DNA of 64,000 nt from Mallotus nudiflorus (Eukaryota; Streptophyta; Magnoliopsida; Malpighiales; Euphorbiaceae). Positions within the stretch are counted from its first letter, which is position 1. Each line of letters opens with the position of its first letter. Location: the NCBI GenBank assembly GCA_947683625.1, contig CANTUR010000925.1, forward strand, positions 744,001 through 808,000. The letters are read 5' to 3'. This document shows, piece by piece, positions 1 to 14,400 of this stretch. The notes under the pieces were generated by a model. The model was not told the DNA's origin and did no database searches. It was given only the letters and a program-made list of their open reading frames with translations. Made by a program: the position numbers and the translations under genes.

Positions 1-108
1 TCATTTGATATACATGTAAGAAATTTAATTTTTAAAAGGAGGAAAAAATTTTTAAATGCTTTTAAAACATTATAGTATAAAAACTACCAGTCCCCATTTC
101 TAACAGCC
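1..108 (-). mobile_element. LTR 'B', outer part (starts left of the window)
   Basis: This is the internal part of a long LTR read on the minus strand. It continues at 3047 after the nested LTR C. The stretch around 1-100 matches 42530-42625 inside LTR H, including the shared words agtataaaaactac and atttct, and both are followed by the same downstream sequence once C is removed. Its own end lies outside the window. Confidence 0.75.
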
Positions 109-1924
109 GATAATGACCTTGTATTTTAATAATATAAAATTATTTTGAGATATGCAGTGTTAATATATTATTGTTAATTGCTAATATTATTTATTTATTT
201 TATTCTAAGAAATTTGTTTACGTAAAAATAATTTATTTAAAGGGTTTTATTTCTTAAATGATTTAAAATTATTATTATTATTATTATTTAATTGAAGGGA
301 ATTTTAGTCTTTTCACTATTAAATAAAAATATATATATAGAAAAGTAAAAAATTGGGTTAAAGCTCCTTTTTATTCTTCTTCTTCTCATGGTCACTGTGT
401 AGCGCCCTCCACCCACGCCGGACCACCAACCACAGACACCACTCACCACCATCAACTCCTCCCTTCCTCCAGTACCTCCTCGTTGCCTTTAGCTCACCGG
501 ATTGACGTTGGAGTGCCAAAAATGAAGCTTGGCCAAGAGTGAGCTTTAACAACACTGGTGAGGATTTCGGCCACCTTAGGACATCGCACCGGTCTTTTTT
601 GAATGCTCTTGCTCTGGTGAGTCCATTTCCAAGCTCCTTTTGAGCTCAAATCCCTTCGATTTTTAGATATCTTCAATTTTTAGTTTATGTGTTTTAGGGT
701 TTTTATTTTTTTTTGACCTTGATAATGTTTGATTCATGAAAACTTGCTTCACGAATGTTGTTTGTGGTAGCTTTAGCTTCTCTTTGTGTATTTTTTTGAA
801 TTAATTTGAATTTTGGGTAATTTTTGAGTATTTTAATATTAAATATTAAATATTGAACTTTTGATAATTATGTTAATTAATTAGTTTTAATGAAAATTTA
901 GTTGAATTTATGCTAGTAATTTGAGTTAATAATTTTAGAATTTATAAAATAATTTTTGGTGAATTTATATAATTTTTAAGAATATTATTTATATTATGTG
1001 AATTTTGTATTTATGAGTTAATTGTGTAAGTTTGTAGAAATTATGGTTAACTAATATGTTTTAGATGATTTTAGAATTATCTAGGGTATTAAAATGATTT
1101 TTATAAATTCTTTACTATTTTTAACTAATTAATACTAATTATGAAAATTATATTCAAATCATATATTATTTACTATTTTGGTGATTAAATGGATTTTTAA
1201 TTACTTTTAATATATATTTTAGCTAAATCAGTTATTTGAGTATATATAAGTGAATTTTTACTATTTTATATGGAATTATTGAAAAACTTGATTTTTATTA
1301 ATATTATATTATTATTGAGATTTTTATTTAATTATTGTGAAAATAATTATATTTAGTGATTTAATGTTCAAATATATTATATTTTGGTATTTTGTGGATA
1401 TTTATGAAATTTAATGATTATTAATATATTTATTATTATATATTGATTTTTGGTGAATTGTTAACCTCGATTGAGAATTTGTGCAGTTCGGGGGTCCCAA
1501 CCTGAGGTGTTGAGCCTTGTGTGATAGAAGTGTATTTTTCTTGCAGGATCAGCTCTAATTTTTAGTGGAATAATGTCCATTTTACAGAGGAGATTCTACC
1601 GAATTTTTAGTAGAATTCTCGTAAATTGTGACGTTAGGTCAATCCTGAATTTCTGTGTTTGTTTGAGTTTTGTATTCCTAGATCGAGTCTTTTTTAGAAG
1701 TATAAGTTAGAAATTTATTTTGATTTGTTATTATTATTTATTTTCTAGTTGCGTCGAGACTGAGACCTATCGGACCGGGCTTGTCGAGCCATTCTCGAGG
1801 AGCGCAAATTTATGAGTTATTATTTTATATATACATTGCATGTAGATGCATGATTATAAGTTTTCATATTTTAATATGAGTTTAAACATGAATTATTTTA
1901 TTAAATGAATAAGTATATTTTTGG

Positions 1925-1937
<13 letters not shown>

Positions 1938-1978
<41 letters not shown>
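1938..1978. repeat. (TG)n microsatellite in LTR C
   Basis: About 20 uninterrupted TG units preceded by (TA)n. The ORFs that cross it are low-complexity artefacts. Confidence 0.95.
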
Positions 1979-1979
<1 letters not shown>

Positions 1980-2591
1980 CATATATGCTTAACTTGTTTT
2001 TAGTATATATTTGGTATATATGTGTCATATATATTCGGTATATTTTGGTATATTTATGGTTTATTTTGGTTATATGTAGCATATATATACTTGAAATATA
2101 TTCAATATATTTTCGGTATATTTTTAGTATATATATGGTATATTTCTTTGTTATGAATGTTATTTATGTTTAATTATGCATTTATTTATTTTCCATAAAT
2201 ATACATTTTTATTTGAAGGATATCAATAGAACGTTCTACCTAGTGGACTGCATTAGGACTGTGTACGTACCGGTTCATTAGACTTTAGGGTATGTATTGT
2301 AAGAATTATTAAAGGAGCATTTGATTAATTAATTTTTGAGATTTGATATGAGTGATTAGTGTGGTTGCTGGAGCTCGGTTGACCTAGTGTCTCGGGACCA
2401 ATCACACTGACAGTAAGACTGCTGGAGCTCGGTTGACTTAGTGTCTCAGGGCCAGTCTACTGTCCAAATTGGAATAAGAGAATTTATTTGGAAATAAGTA
2501 AGCCTGCGTGGCTAGTGAGATATTTGTTTGAGGTTTCGATTGTTTTAGGGTTCTATTTGATCTTTCACTTAAATAAATGTTTTCTGCATTT

Positions 2592-2595
<4 letters not shown>

Positions 2596-2652
<57 letters not shown>
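2596..2652. repeat. (TA)n microsatellite in LTR C
   Basis: An uninterrupted run of about 28 TA units in the AT-rich spacer before the last conserved island of the LTR. The related LTR A carries a TA run at the equivalent position, and that run hosts the pararetrovirus. Confidence 0.95.
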
Positions 2653-2654
<2 letters not shown>

Positions 2655-3046
2655 TGGATTTTAGCATATATTTTAGCATATATTCAATGAGGTTTGACTC
2701 TCCTGAATATTTTTTTCAAGAGATTCCTCGTCTTCAGACCTTAGTAGTAGACCTCTACGCTGGACTTCTTCAACCCTGGCTAGATTATGTAAATTATTTA
2801 TCTAAATTTTGTTGTATTTTAGAAAACTACAGTAATAATGATTTGTATTTGTAGAATATTGTATGAAATATTTTTATTTTATGATATAACATTTTATTTT
2901 ATATTGATTTATGATTTTAATTCTGATGTATTCTTATCTAGTTATTGCATGTGTTTTTATTTTTTTAAGGCTTGCTATGTGTTCCGGATTCAAAAGAATT
3001 CTCGTTCCCTAGCGCCGATCATGACTCCCCGGTTTGGGTCATGACA

Positions 3047-4806
3047 CAGCTAATCGGCTCACTTATATCCAAGACTGTCGGATCTCGAGAGCAAAGCATC
3101 ACCAGGATATACAGTTGTATTCACGTCACTTAATCCAATATCATTGGTGGTGTCCAAGAGCAAAGCATCACCAGACCATCGACCCTAGTGATTTATTAAA
3201 TATAATCCAACTTTACTGGCAGTGTCCGAGAGCAAAGCATCACCAGACCTTCGGCCCCAGTATAAATCAATACAATCTAATATTCGACCGGTGTACACAC
3301 AGTCATGATGAACCCCATTAGGTAGCCCGTTCTACCGTAGTTTATTTAAAATAAATGAGAATAAATAAAATAAAGAAAATTACAATAAATAAAAATAAAA
3401 TAAATCAACTATAAATTAAATCATGCAATATCATATAAAGAATACTGACTTGAATCGCATAAATTAAATTCATCAAAATTTAATATGTTTTAATTTGAAA
3501 AACCCCACATACAAATCAAATATTAACTTACAAGAAGAAGGTGCTCCTCTACTACGTCGTGTCTGACCTCGACTGGTAGACGCAGTCGGAGGGGCGACTA
3601 AAGATAGAAAATAAAACGATTATAAAAAAATAGGAACCCTAACTTCTAAAATTTCTAAGGAATACTCAACTCAGAATTCAAAACTTAGGGTTGACTAGAT
3701 GTCATATTTTACGAGAAATCTACCAAAAATTTGACAGAGTCTTCTCTGTAAAACAAACATCCCTCTATCGAAGTAGAGTCAATCCTACAAGCAAACACAC
3801 TTTTAAACTTCACACAAGCTCAACACCTCGAGTTGGAATTTCGAACTACTAAAATCCCCAACCGAGATTCACAATACACAATAAAATAAACATTAAATAT
3901 TAATATTTAAAAATAATTAAAAATCTAGAAATTCAATAATAAATCACAATATAATTTATTTAAACATCAAACACTAAATATAAATATTTTTCACAACAAA
4001 TAATAAAAATCTCAAATAATTAATATAATTATGCAAAAATCCAATTTTTCCAAATATTCCATATAAAATAGTCACTTTCACATTTAATTGTTCAAATAGC
4101 TTAATTATATAATAAAATTAATTTAAAATCCATTTAATCACCAAAATGGTAAATAATATATTATTTGAATATAATTTTCAAAAATTAGTATTAATTAGCT
4201 AAAAATAGTAATTGATTTATAAAAATTAATTTAATACCCTATAAAATTCTAAAATCATTTAAAACATAATATTTAACTATATTTTCAACAAAATTACACA
4301 ATTTACCTATATAACCAAAAATCACATAATATTAATAATTCCTCAAAAAAATTATATAAATTCACTAAAAATTATTTTATTAATACTAAAATTACTAACT
4401 CTAATTAACTCAAATTTCCAACCAAACTAATTAATTAACATAAATCATTTTTATATCCCCATACCAAAAATTACTCAACCACACACTTCAATAAATAATC
4501 AACTATCCCATAAATATATGTATGTATATATATATACATACCCATATAATACACTTACACACACATAACTTTAAATAAATACACATAACACTATATGATA
4601 TAAAATACATTTAAGTTAAAGTTCTATAAAATTCAAATAATAATATAGTACATACTAGTGTCCCAAAATAAATTTGATAATTTGATAATTAGATATAACA
4701 ATTCAATGAAATAAAATAATAACAATATAAGATAAAAATAATCAATAACACTGCAAATCTTGATATTTATTTATAAAATAATTTTAAAAATATTTAAGTT
4801 ATTACA
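3047..4806 (-). mobile_element. LTR 'B', remainder
   Basis: Continuation of LTR B after C. On the minus strand it reads TGTAATAACTTAAATA at its start (4806 downward) and carries the acceptor-like block TTTGCTTGTAG/GATTGACTC near 3790. The repeats tccgagagcaaagcatcacc (three forms at 3080-3250) mark it as the same subfamily as LTR H. The GC-rich leader with the splice donor seen in the sister LTRs is missing here, so this copy probably has a deletion around 4450. Confidence 0.8.
3080..3260. repeat. Short dispersed repeat 'agcaaagcatcaccag' in LTR B
   Basis: Three spaced copies of the word agcaaagcatcaccag, each with a flanking 'tccgag' or 'tccaag' and a following cgg/ccc block, about 70 bp apart. 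The same set occurs in LTR H at 42670-42920. It holds the same position that the GGAGCTCGGTTGAC repeats hold in the other LTR subfamily. Confidence 0.8.
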
Positions 4807-7011
<2,205 letters not shown>

Positions 7012-7021
7012 TTTTCTTTTC

Positions 7022-7027
7022 TTTATT
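7022..7027 (-). terminator. Viral poly(A) signal candidate
   Basis: AATAAA on the minus strand. Predicted cleavage 10-20 nt downstream falls at about 7010, the same base at which the right terminal repeat copy begins (29629-29631). Confidence 0.55.
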
Positions 7028-7230
7028 TAGATCCAAGTAAGGGAAGGTTACAGAAGTTCTTTAATCCTTAGCTAAGGAGTTAAAGGGAAAAAGGGAAATT
7101 ACAGAGGAATTTTTATCAATCTTGGTGAAGTGATAAGGCAAATTTTAATCTACTTTACATAAAGAGAGTCTAAGTATTTTTTTTTCTCTACTGATTTTTC
7201 CGCCTCCTCCAAAGGTTGGAGAAGGTTTCT

Positions 7231-7238
7231 CTATATAG
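7231..7238 (-). promoter_or_regulatory. Viral TATA box candidate
   Basis: CTATATAG in a GC-richer context, about 205 bp upstream of AATAAA on the minus strand. It is the only good TATA element between the ORF2 stop and the poly(A) signal. Confidence 0.55.
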
Positions 7239-7494
7239 AGCTTGAGAGGGGATGCTGCAGAGGCATGAGATTCCTTAGGAGGGAGCAGCCCATGTGAGAG
7301 GGACCAGGGATGTTTCTGATGCATCCGTCCTTGAGGCATGAAATTTGGTGACCTGGAAAATAGAGAATATTAGGAATACTTTTTTTTTTTTATACCCTGA
7401 TTTTTACATGGGCCGTCCATAAGGATTTTCAACCCATTGGGTTCACTAAATAAATTTTTACAAGGGTTTGCAGAAACAAGAATTTTACAAGACT

Positions 7495-8827
7495 TTATAA
7501 GCTTGTGGGCTTTATCGGGCTAAAAATACCATAACAATCGTCTTCGTTGTCATTACCCAAATCGATGAAGGGCTCAGATTCTTCAGAATGGCTGGAATTT
7601 GCAGAGGAAGTAGCTCGAGTCTGGACTAATTGTTGCATAATTTTGAAATATTCTTCTTCTGTTTTGGCAGCTGCAAGAAGGGCACTGGCGTGGGATTTCT
7701 GAGCAAGGAAGTTGGTCTGGGAGGGAGGACTTCCAATGAAACCATGCTTTTGAAGCCATTTAGAGATTGCTGTTTTAGAAATCTTTTCTGGAATTCTGTA
7801 GGAATTCCACCACTTTACTTTAAATTTCCTTTGTAGAACTATAATGCCATTATTTGATGAGTAGTCGAGATACTATTGAGATACCCATGGTACGAAGAAC
7901 TTGGAACAATAAAGGCATAAGGAGGGGAATTTTTTCTCAGGAGAGGAGGGTTTGTAATGGGATTCAAAAAGGTCAAACCCATTATGAATATCATAAGGAA
8001 GGATGTCAGGGATAGGACCATAGTTATTCCACCACCTGGTGAACCATACAGGAAACTTGGAAAGATTAGCATGATCACTTAAGAAAAATAACCAAGAGTG
8101 GGTAGCATAATGATTTTGGATAAGGAAGGTATTGAACCATGCTTGTTCATAGTCCCAATAAGAGAAGGTTGGGCAAAAGTCGAGCTTGGTTTGAAAATTT
8201 ACAGGGAAAGATTTAGGCTTAAAAAGATCTTGACCCCAGTCTTTAGGATGAAGGACTTTAAGAATTTTGCAAGTAGAGTAAGAAGGGTCGTGGGATCCTT
8301 TATAGTAGAAGTGTTTGAATTCTGCTGAACCAGTAAATTCCAAAATAGTTTGATAATACTCTTGGGGTGTTGAAAGATCCCAAGGTTTAAAAAACCAATT
8401 ATTTGGAAAGTGGTTTTGCATTGCTATAAAAGGATTTTTATTATAAAACCCATCTTCAATTGTTAAGATATTTTGAAAAGTAGTTTTTGTGAGAAATTCG
8501 GAAGACTTTATTTTAGATTGTGATAAAACAATTTGTGAACTACTTTGAGTAGCTACAGGAGTTAAATTATTTTGAGAAAGGATCTGAGAAGAAGAAGATT
8601 CACCTTTTTTAGTTTTCGAAACAGGCTGAGAGACTTTACCTGAGGGCAGAGGAAGGCCCAAAATACTAGGAGGCTCTGAAGCTGGAGGTTTCAGAGTTGC
8701 TTGAATAGCCTGGAGGAGTTCTAGAAATCGATTCAACCCATTGTTGAATTGCAAGAGCTTTAGTTGAATCATCTTTATTTTGTTCCTGGCTGGCAATCTC
8801 ATACCAAGACTTTATTGGCTTTTCAGT
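7495..8827 (-). pseudogene. Pararetrovirus ORF2, main part (unknown function)
   Basis: ORF2 starts at 23513 and its first 29 codons lie right of element E. It resumes in frame at 8827 and ends with TAA at 7495-7497, about 470 codons in all. It is broken by a frameshift near 8715 (the frame used for 8720-8827 differs from that of 7873-8715) and by an in-frame TAG at 7873-7875. The N-terminal third is Ser/Thr/Lys-rich and probably disordered. The middle is rich in Trp, Phe and Tyr (NNWFFKPWDL, FPVWFTRWWNNYGPIP), and the tail is acidic. I recognise no enzymatic motif. A second ORF of unknown function after the polyprotein is typical of florendoviruses, so that assignment comes from gene order and size, not from a database match. 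Confidence 0.7.
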
Positions 8828-8832
8828 AGAAA
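8828..8832. repeat. Target-site duplication of element E, left copy
   Basis: agaaa at 8828-8832 is repeated at 23427-23431 directly outside the TG...CA ends of E. Removing E and one copy rejoins ORF2 without changing its frame. Confidence 0.95.
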
Positions 8833-9494
8833 TGTCACGACCCAAACTAGGAGTCATGACCGGCGCTAGGGAACGGGAATTCTTTCGAATCCGGAACCCG
8901 TAGCAAGCCTTAGAAAATAAAATCATACCATAATTATATAAAAGTACGACCAAATTAAAATTTTTCTGAATCAATATATAAAATAAATACTCCAAATCCT
9001 TTTATAAATGAATACATATTCGTACAATGTTCAAATACAAATTCTCAGAGTATTTAATATCCAAACAAAATAATACACTTCCAATATAATGACACTACTA
9101 CTGCAGTTTCTAGAATACAATTCAAAGATCAGAATATACATTTGCATAAAACAGCCGGGACTGAAGAACACCGGCGAGGAACTCTATAACTAAGGTCTGA
9201 CGATATGGAATCTCCTGAAAAAAATAATTGAGGGGGGTCAGACCTCACTGAGTGAATTATTATACTATATATACATGCAAACTAAACCATAACATTCAGG
9301 CATTCTTATATATATATGTATATACACACATTTCACACGAATGCCAAACTTTGCTTTTATAAATATACTAAATGTAGAAAACATTTGTTTTAATTCATGA
9401 AGGATCCATAGAACCCTAAATAATAACCTCAAACAATCCCATCATCACTCTAGCCATACAGGCTCACTTGATTCCAAATAGAACACTTATTCCA

Positions 9495-9765
9495 ATTTGG
9501 ACAACAGACTGGCCCCGAGACACTAAGTCGACCGAGCTCCAGCAGTCTGGCTGTCAGTGTGATTGGCCCCGAGACACTTGGTCAACCGAGCTCCTGCAAT
9601 CACACTATCCATTACCTCACATCTCAATCAACCCAATAGATCATTCAATTCACTTATGGACAGTAGACTGGCCCCGAGACACTAAGTCAACCGAGCTCCA
9701 GCAGTCTGACTGTCAGTGTGATTGGCCCCAAGACACTCAGTCAACCGAGCTCCAGCAATCACACT
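9495..9765. repeat. GGAGCTCGGTTGAC repeats in LTR E
   Basis: Four copies of a block of about 35 bp (minus-strand core GGAGCTCGGTTGAC, then TAGTGTCTCGGGGCCA) arranged as two pairs. The ORFs with repeated DWPRDT..STELQQS peptides on the + strand are simply this repeat translated. The same block appears in LTRs C, F, G, I and, once, in A. Confidence 0.9.
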
Positions 9766-11402
9766 ATTTAACATCCCATTAATCTTAGTCAAATCAATTA
9801 AATCAATTATAATCACCCAATTTTAACTCTCACTCAATCCTTATCTATCGTACCGGTACGTACACGGTCCTAGTGCAACCCACTAGGAAGCACGTTCTAT
9901 TGATATCCTTCACTTCGAATAAATCATTCATTCGAAAAATAATTAATTCCGAACAATATTCATAATAGTAAAACCAACTATATATATATATACCAAAAAT
10001 ATACCTAAAATATACCCAGTATATTTCAGGTATATATATATATACATAGTCAAATAAAATATGAAATAAACTAAAGATAAATCATTAATATAGTTAAAAA
10101 CAATTTAAATGAGTAACAATAATATAACATGCATTATCTTAAAATTATACTTAAATATGCAAAAGATATATCCTAAGTACTCAAATCATTTAATAAACCA
10201 TTTATGTATAAATATTCATTTAAATATGTGTTTGTGTTTAACATATATTCACAAATATACTAAAAATAAATCTAATTATCTAGCCTGCATATATCAAAAA
10301 TATATACCCTAAATATACCACTAATGTGTTAGGTTTAATTTAATAATAAAACATTTATTTATTCGGAAATAAATAAAAAATATACCAAAAATAAACTTAA
10401 AAATAATTTAAGTTTAGGTTTGTAATTTAACATGCAATTATTTAAGAATAAACCTAAAATCTACTGAAACTATACCTAAAGTATACTAATCATTTAATAA
10501 AATAATTATGTGTAAGTGTATATTTTAAAACATACAATGAAAATGAAAAATTCTAAATAATGCACCCTATATGCAGTGCATATATATACAGTATAATAAC
10601 TCACTGGTGTGCGTTCCTCGAGACAGACTTAGCGGGCCTGATCCGTAAGGCCTCGGTCTCGGTGCAGCTAGAAAAATAAAATAAAATAAAATAACTGTCA
10701 GAATAACTGCTAACTCTATACTTCTAGGATTACTAAACACAGACTCAATCAAGAATTCAAAATTAAACTCGGACCGATTGTCACGTTTTACGAGAAATCT
10801 ATCAAAATTTCGGCAGAGTCCCCTCTGTAAAACGGACATCTCCCTACAAAAGTAGGGCCAATCCTGCACAGAAAATACACTTCTAAAATCTCAAGGCACA
10901 ATACCTCAGGTTGGGACCCCCAAACTTCACAAATCCTCAACCGAGGTTCACAATACGCAATCAACAATATTAAATAGTAACATAATGAAAACCATAAAAA
11001 AAAAACCCGTAAAAATATTTAAAATCCTTCATTTCCTAATTAAAACATAAAAGTTTAATTTAAATAATATTTGATAGTAAAAATTTCATAAATGGAACAA
11101 AATTCCCATTTTACAATTAAATTGACATAAATTTTAAATGGCATTTAAAAATCACAATTTATCATCACAATTTAATTTTATTATAAAATTAGTTTAAAAC
11201 CCATTTTATTTCCAAAATAATATTTAATATATTATTTGAAAACAATTTTTGAAAAATAGTATTAATTAGTTAAAAATAGTAATTAATTTGTAAAACATCA
11301 TTCTAATATCTTAAATAATTATACAATCAACAAAAACATGATATTTAACTATAATTAATACAAAATTACATATTTACCCCTATAATATCAAATATCCAAT
11401 AT

Positions 11403-14400
11403 ACTTATGTAATATCCCGTGTTTTTAAAAAAATATTTTTACACTGTACCGGGATATACAGTGTCAATAATTTTTATGCATTATACGATATTTTTATGAG
11501 TTGATATGTATTTTAAACCTATTTTAATTACTGTCTATTATTTTCAGTATTTTACGTAAAATTTTCCCGGGACTTTCATTTTCGGGGAAATTTCCACGTA
11601 AACAATGTATTATTAATTATTTTAAATGTATTTACGGGTTTGCATGAACTCATACATATTTTTAAATTATTAAATAAAGCCTGTGTGTGTATATTTATTT
11701 AATTAGGGTTTATTATTACCCTAATATTTTATTATTTATTTATTATTATTTGATTATTTTATTTATTATTAAATTATTAAAATTTATTATTTTATTATTA
11801 ATTATTTATTAATATTTAATTATTTTAATTTATTTTATTTATTTTATTTTTTTTCTTTTTTTTCTTTTCCTTTTTCTTTCTTTTTCTTTTTCTTTTTCTT
11901 TCCTTTTCTTTCTTTTTCTTTTTCTTCTTCTTCTTCTTCTCCCGCGCGCCGATCACCACCATTTCCTCACCGCCGTTTCTCCCTCCTCCGGCCACCGTTT
12001 TCGACACCGCCGGTCTCTATCTTCTCCTTGAGCTCCGGTGAGTGTTATTCTAGCTTTGGTTTGAGCTAAAATGGTCTAGAATTGCTTAGGTTTTGATTTG
12101 AAGTTTTCAGCCTCTTTGAGTTTTCGATTTTTTTGAGCTTCGATTTCGATGATTCATGGAAAATTCCTTCACAAATGTTGTTCCTGGTAGTTTAATCTTC
12201 ATGTATGAATTTTTACAGAATTTTTGGAGGTTGTTTGGATTTTTGGGTATTTTTGAATATTTGAATATTATTTTCTAATTTTCGGAAATTAATTATTTAA
12301 ATTATGAAATTGGAGTTTATGGTTGAATTAGGTGTTGAAATGAATTATAGGAATTTATTTGGAATTTTTATGAATTTCTAAGTATTTATTTTTAATTATT
12401 GAAGTTTATGTGATTTTGTAAAATTAGGTTAAATGTGTTTTTATTTGAATTTAATTGGTTAAGTGAGTTTAATTATTGATATTATTGATAAATATGTTGA
12501 GAAAATTAATTTTGGATAATTGTATGATTTTTGGTGAATTTTTGAAGTAATTTAGGTATATATATATATATAGGGGTATTTTGGTAATTTTACCCTAAAT
12601 TGTCTAAAAATGTAATTTAATTGGTTTTAATAGTTAATTAAGGTATAAAAATGATTTCTACAAATTATTTGGTATTTTTAACTAATTAAAACTATTTTCC
12701 GGGAATTATTTTCAATTATATATATACTATACGATTTTTCTAATAAAATGAGTTTTAATCGATTTTTACAGTGTTTCAAGATTTATTATGTAATTTCTAC
12801 GTATAAAATGTATTTTTATGATTTAAGGATATTTTTGGTATATTTGAATATATATTCTGTGTTTGTGGACCCCGGTCGACAGATTGTAGTCTGGAGTCCG
12901 ACCGAGGGGTTGTGATTGATTATGGTGTTTATTTTTGAAGTGTATTTTCTTTGCAGGGTCGGCTCTACTCTTTTGAGTAGAGAGATGTCCGTTTTACAGG
13001 GGAGGTTTTGCCGGATTTTTGGTAGAATTCTCGTAAAACGTGATGTCCAGTCGAACCCTAATTCTGTTTCCGTATTTTAATACTCTAGATTGAATTCTAG
13101 GATTTCTATTAGGGCTAATCTGATGTCGATTACTTATTTCTTGTTTAGTTGCGCCGAGACCGAGGGCTAGTGGACCAGGCCCGTCAGACCTGTCTCGTGG
13201 AGCGCATTAGGTGAGTTACTATATTATATATATATGCTTAGGATGCATGATTTAGAAAATGCATGTTTTATTTTGATTGAATATGCATAAATAATGTGAT
13301 TTATATTCAAGTATATTTTTGGTATATTTTTGGTATATAATAAATTATATACATGTTTTATTAATAAAATATATTTAAAATGTTTTTAAATATATTTTTA
13401 ATTTAATTTGTGATTTGATTGGATTTATTTGACATATATATACTCGAAATATACCTGGTTTATGTTTGGTATATTTTCGGTATATATATGGTTTATATTG
13501 CTATTTCATTTATATCCATGCATCATTTATTTTTGTGAATGAATGTTTTATATTTAAGAATGAAGGATATCAATAGAACGTGCTATCTAGTGGGCAGCAC
13601 TAGGACCGAGTACGTACCGGTACGCCTATAGTATTTAGGCTATATTACTAACTTATTTGTGGATATTGATTTGATTATGATTATTGATATGTGAGATGTG
13701 GTTTGGGTATGATTGCTGGAGCTCGGTTGACCAAGTGTCTCGGGGCCAATCACACTGGCAGTCAGACTGCTGGAGCTCGGTTGACTTAGTGTCTCGGGGC
13801 CAGTCTACTGTCCAAATGGATTAAGTGGATATATTTGGAATCAGTGAGCCTGTATGGCTAGAGTGTTGTTTAACACTATTTTCTGAGGTTGCGATATTCT
13901 AGGGTTCTATGTGATCCTTCATAAAAGTTGATTTTCAGACAAAATATATAAAATGATTTTTCTGCATCTGTATGAACTTGCCTGTATATATACATATTAC
14001 TCTTATATTGTTGACTGTATGCATTATCACTTAGAGTGTATGTATATATACTATAGTAATTCACTCAGTGAGGTCTGACTCCCCTCCGTTGACTATTTTT
14101 CAGGAGAGTCAACTTCCTCAGACCTCAGTAGCAGGTCGATACGTCGGATTTCTTCCGCCCCGGCTTCTTTATGTAAATTGTATACTTGAGTCTTATTTAT
14201 TTTATCTAGACACTGCAGTAGTTGTGAATTAAAGTATTTGTTTTAAAGAGATGTATTATAGTAAAACTGGATTTGTATTAAAGATTATACATTTATGAGA
14301 TTATATATGCGATGTGATGAGTTTTGAATTATATCCAGTTGATATGGATGATATTGTAATATTTATGATTTTATTTTCCGCTGCATATTATATTTTTATG

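Larger units (their letters stand above)
109..3046 (+). mobile_element. Solo LTR 'C' of a Ty3/gypsy-like family with long LTRs
   Basis: A 2.9-kb LTR read on the + strand. It begins with a worn copy of the family start (TGTAATAACC, here GATAATGACC) and ends with GGGTCATGACA. The flanks give an imperfect 5-bp target duplication, cagcc at 104-108 and cagct at 3047-3051. It is inserted in LTR B. Family landmarks occur in order: a TATA-like run near 331-341, a GC-rich leader at 365-616, a GT donor at 617, an AG acceptor at 1546, a (TG)n run, the GGAGCTCGGTTGAC repeats near 2370-2450, and the terminal 75 bp with the gcttgctatg block. No internal coding region or second LTR is present, so it is a solo LTR. 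Confidence 0.85.
7012..7494 (-). promoter_or_regulatory. Pararetroviral intergenic region with promoter and poly(A) signal
   Basis: On the minus strand, after the ORF2 stop, there is a CTATATAG TATA-type box at 7231-7238. It predicts a start site near 7200. The signal AATAAA follows at 7027-7022. This gives a predicted RNA terminal redundancy of about 190 nt and a leader of about 530 nt to the primer site, a geometry close to that known for caulimoviruses. The motifs are directly visible; the start and poly(A) sites are inferred. Short ORFs here look non-coding. Confidence 0.6.

Noticed and set aside
9468..9782. ORF with repeated DWPRDT and STELQQS peptides (also 19939-20253)
   Set aside because: It is the GGAGCTCGGTTGAC repeat of the LTR. 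Frames differ between LTR subfamilies and no start context or homology supports a gene.
10567..10869. 100-codon minus-strand ORF in both LTRs of E
   Set aside because: Same length in both only because the LTRs are nearly identical. It spans the splice-acceptor island and has no counterpart in F, G or I.
11825..12007. Lys/Glu/Arg-rich minus-strand ORF
   Set aside because: Antisense of the oligopyrimidine tract in LTR F.
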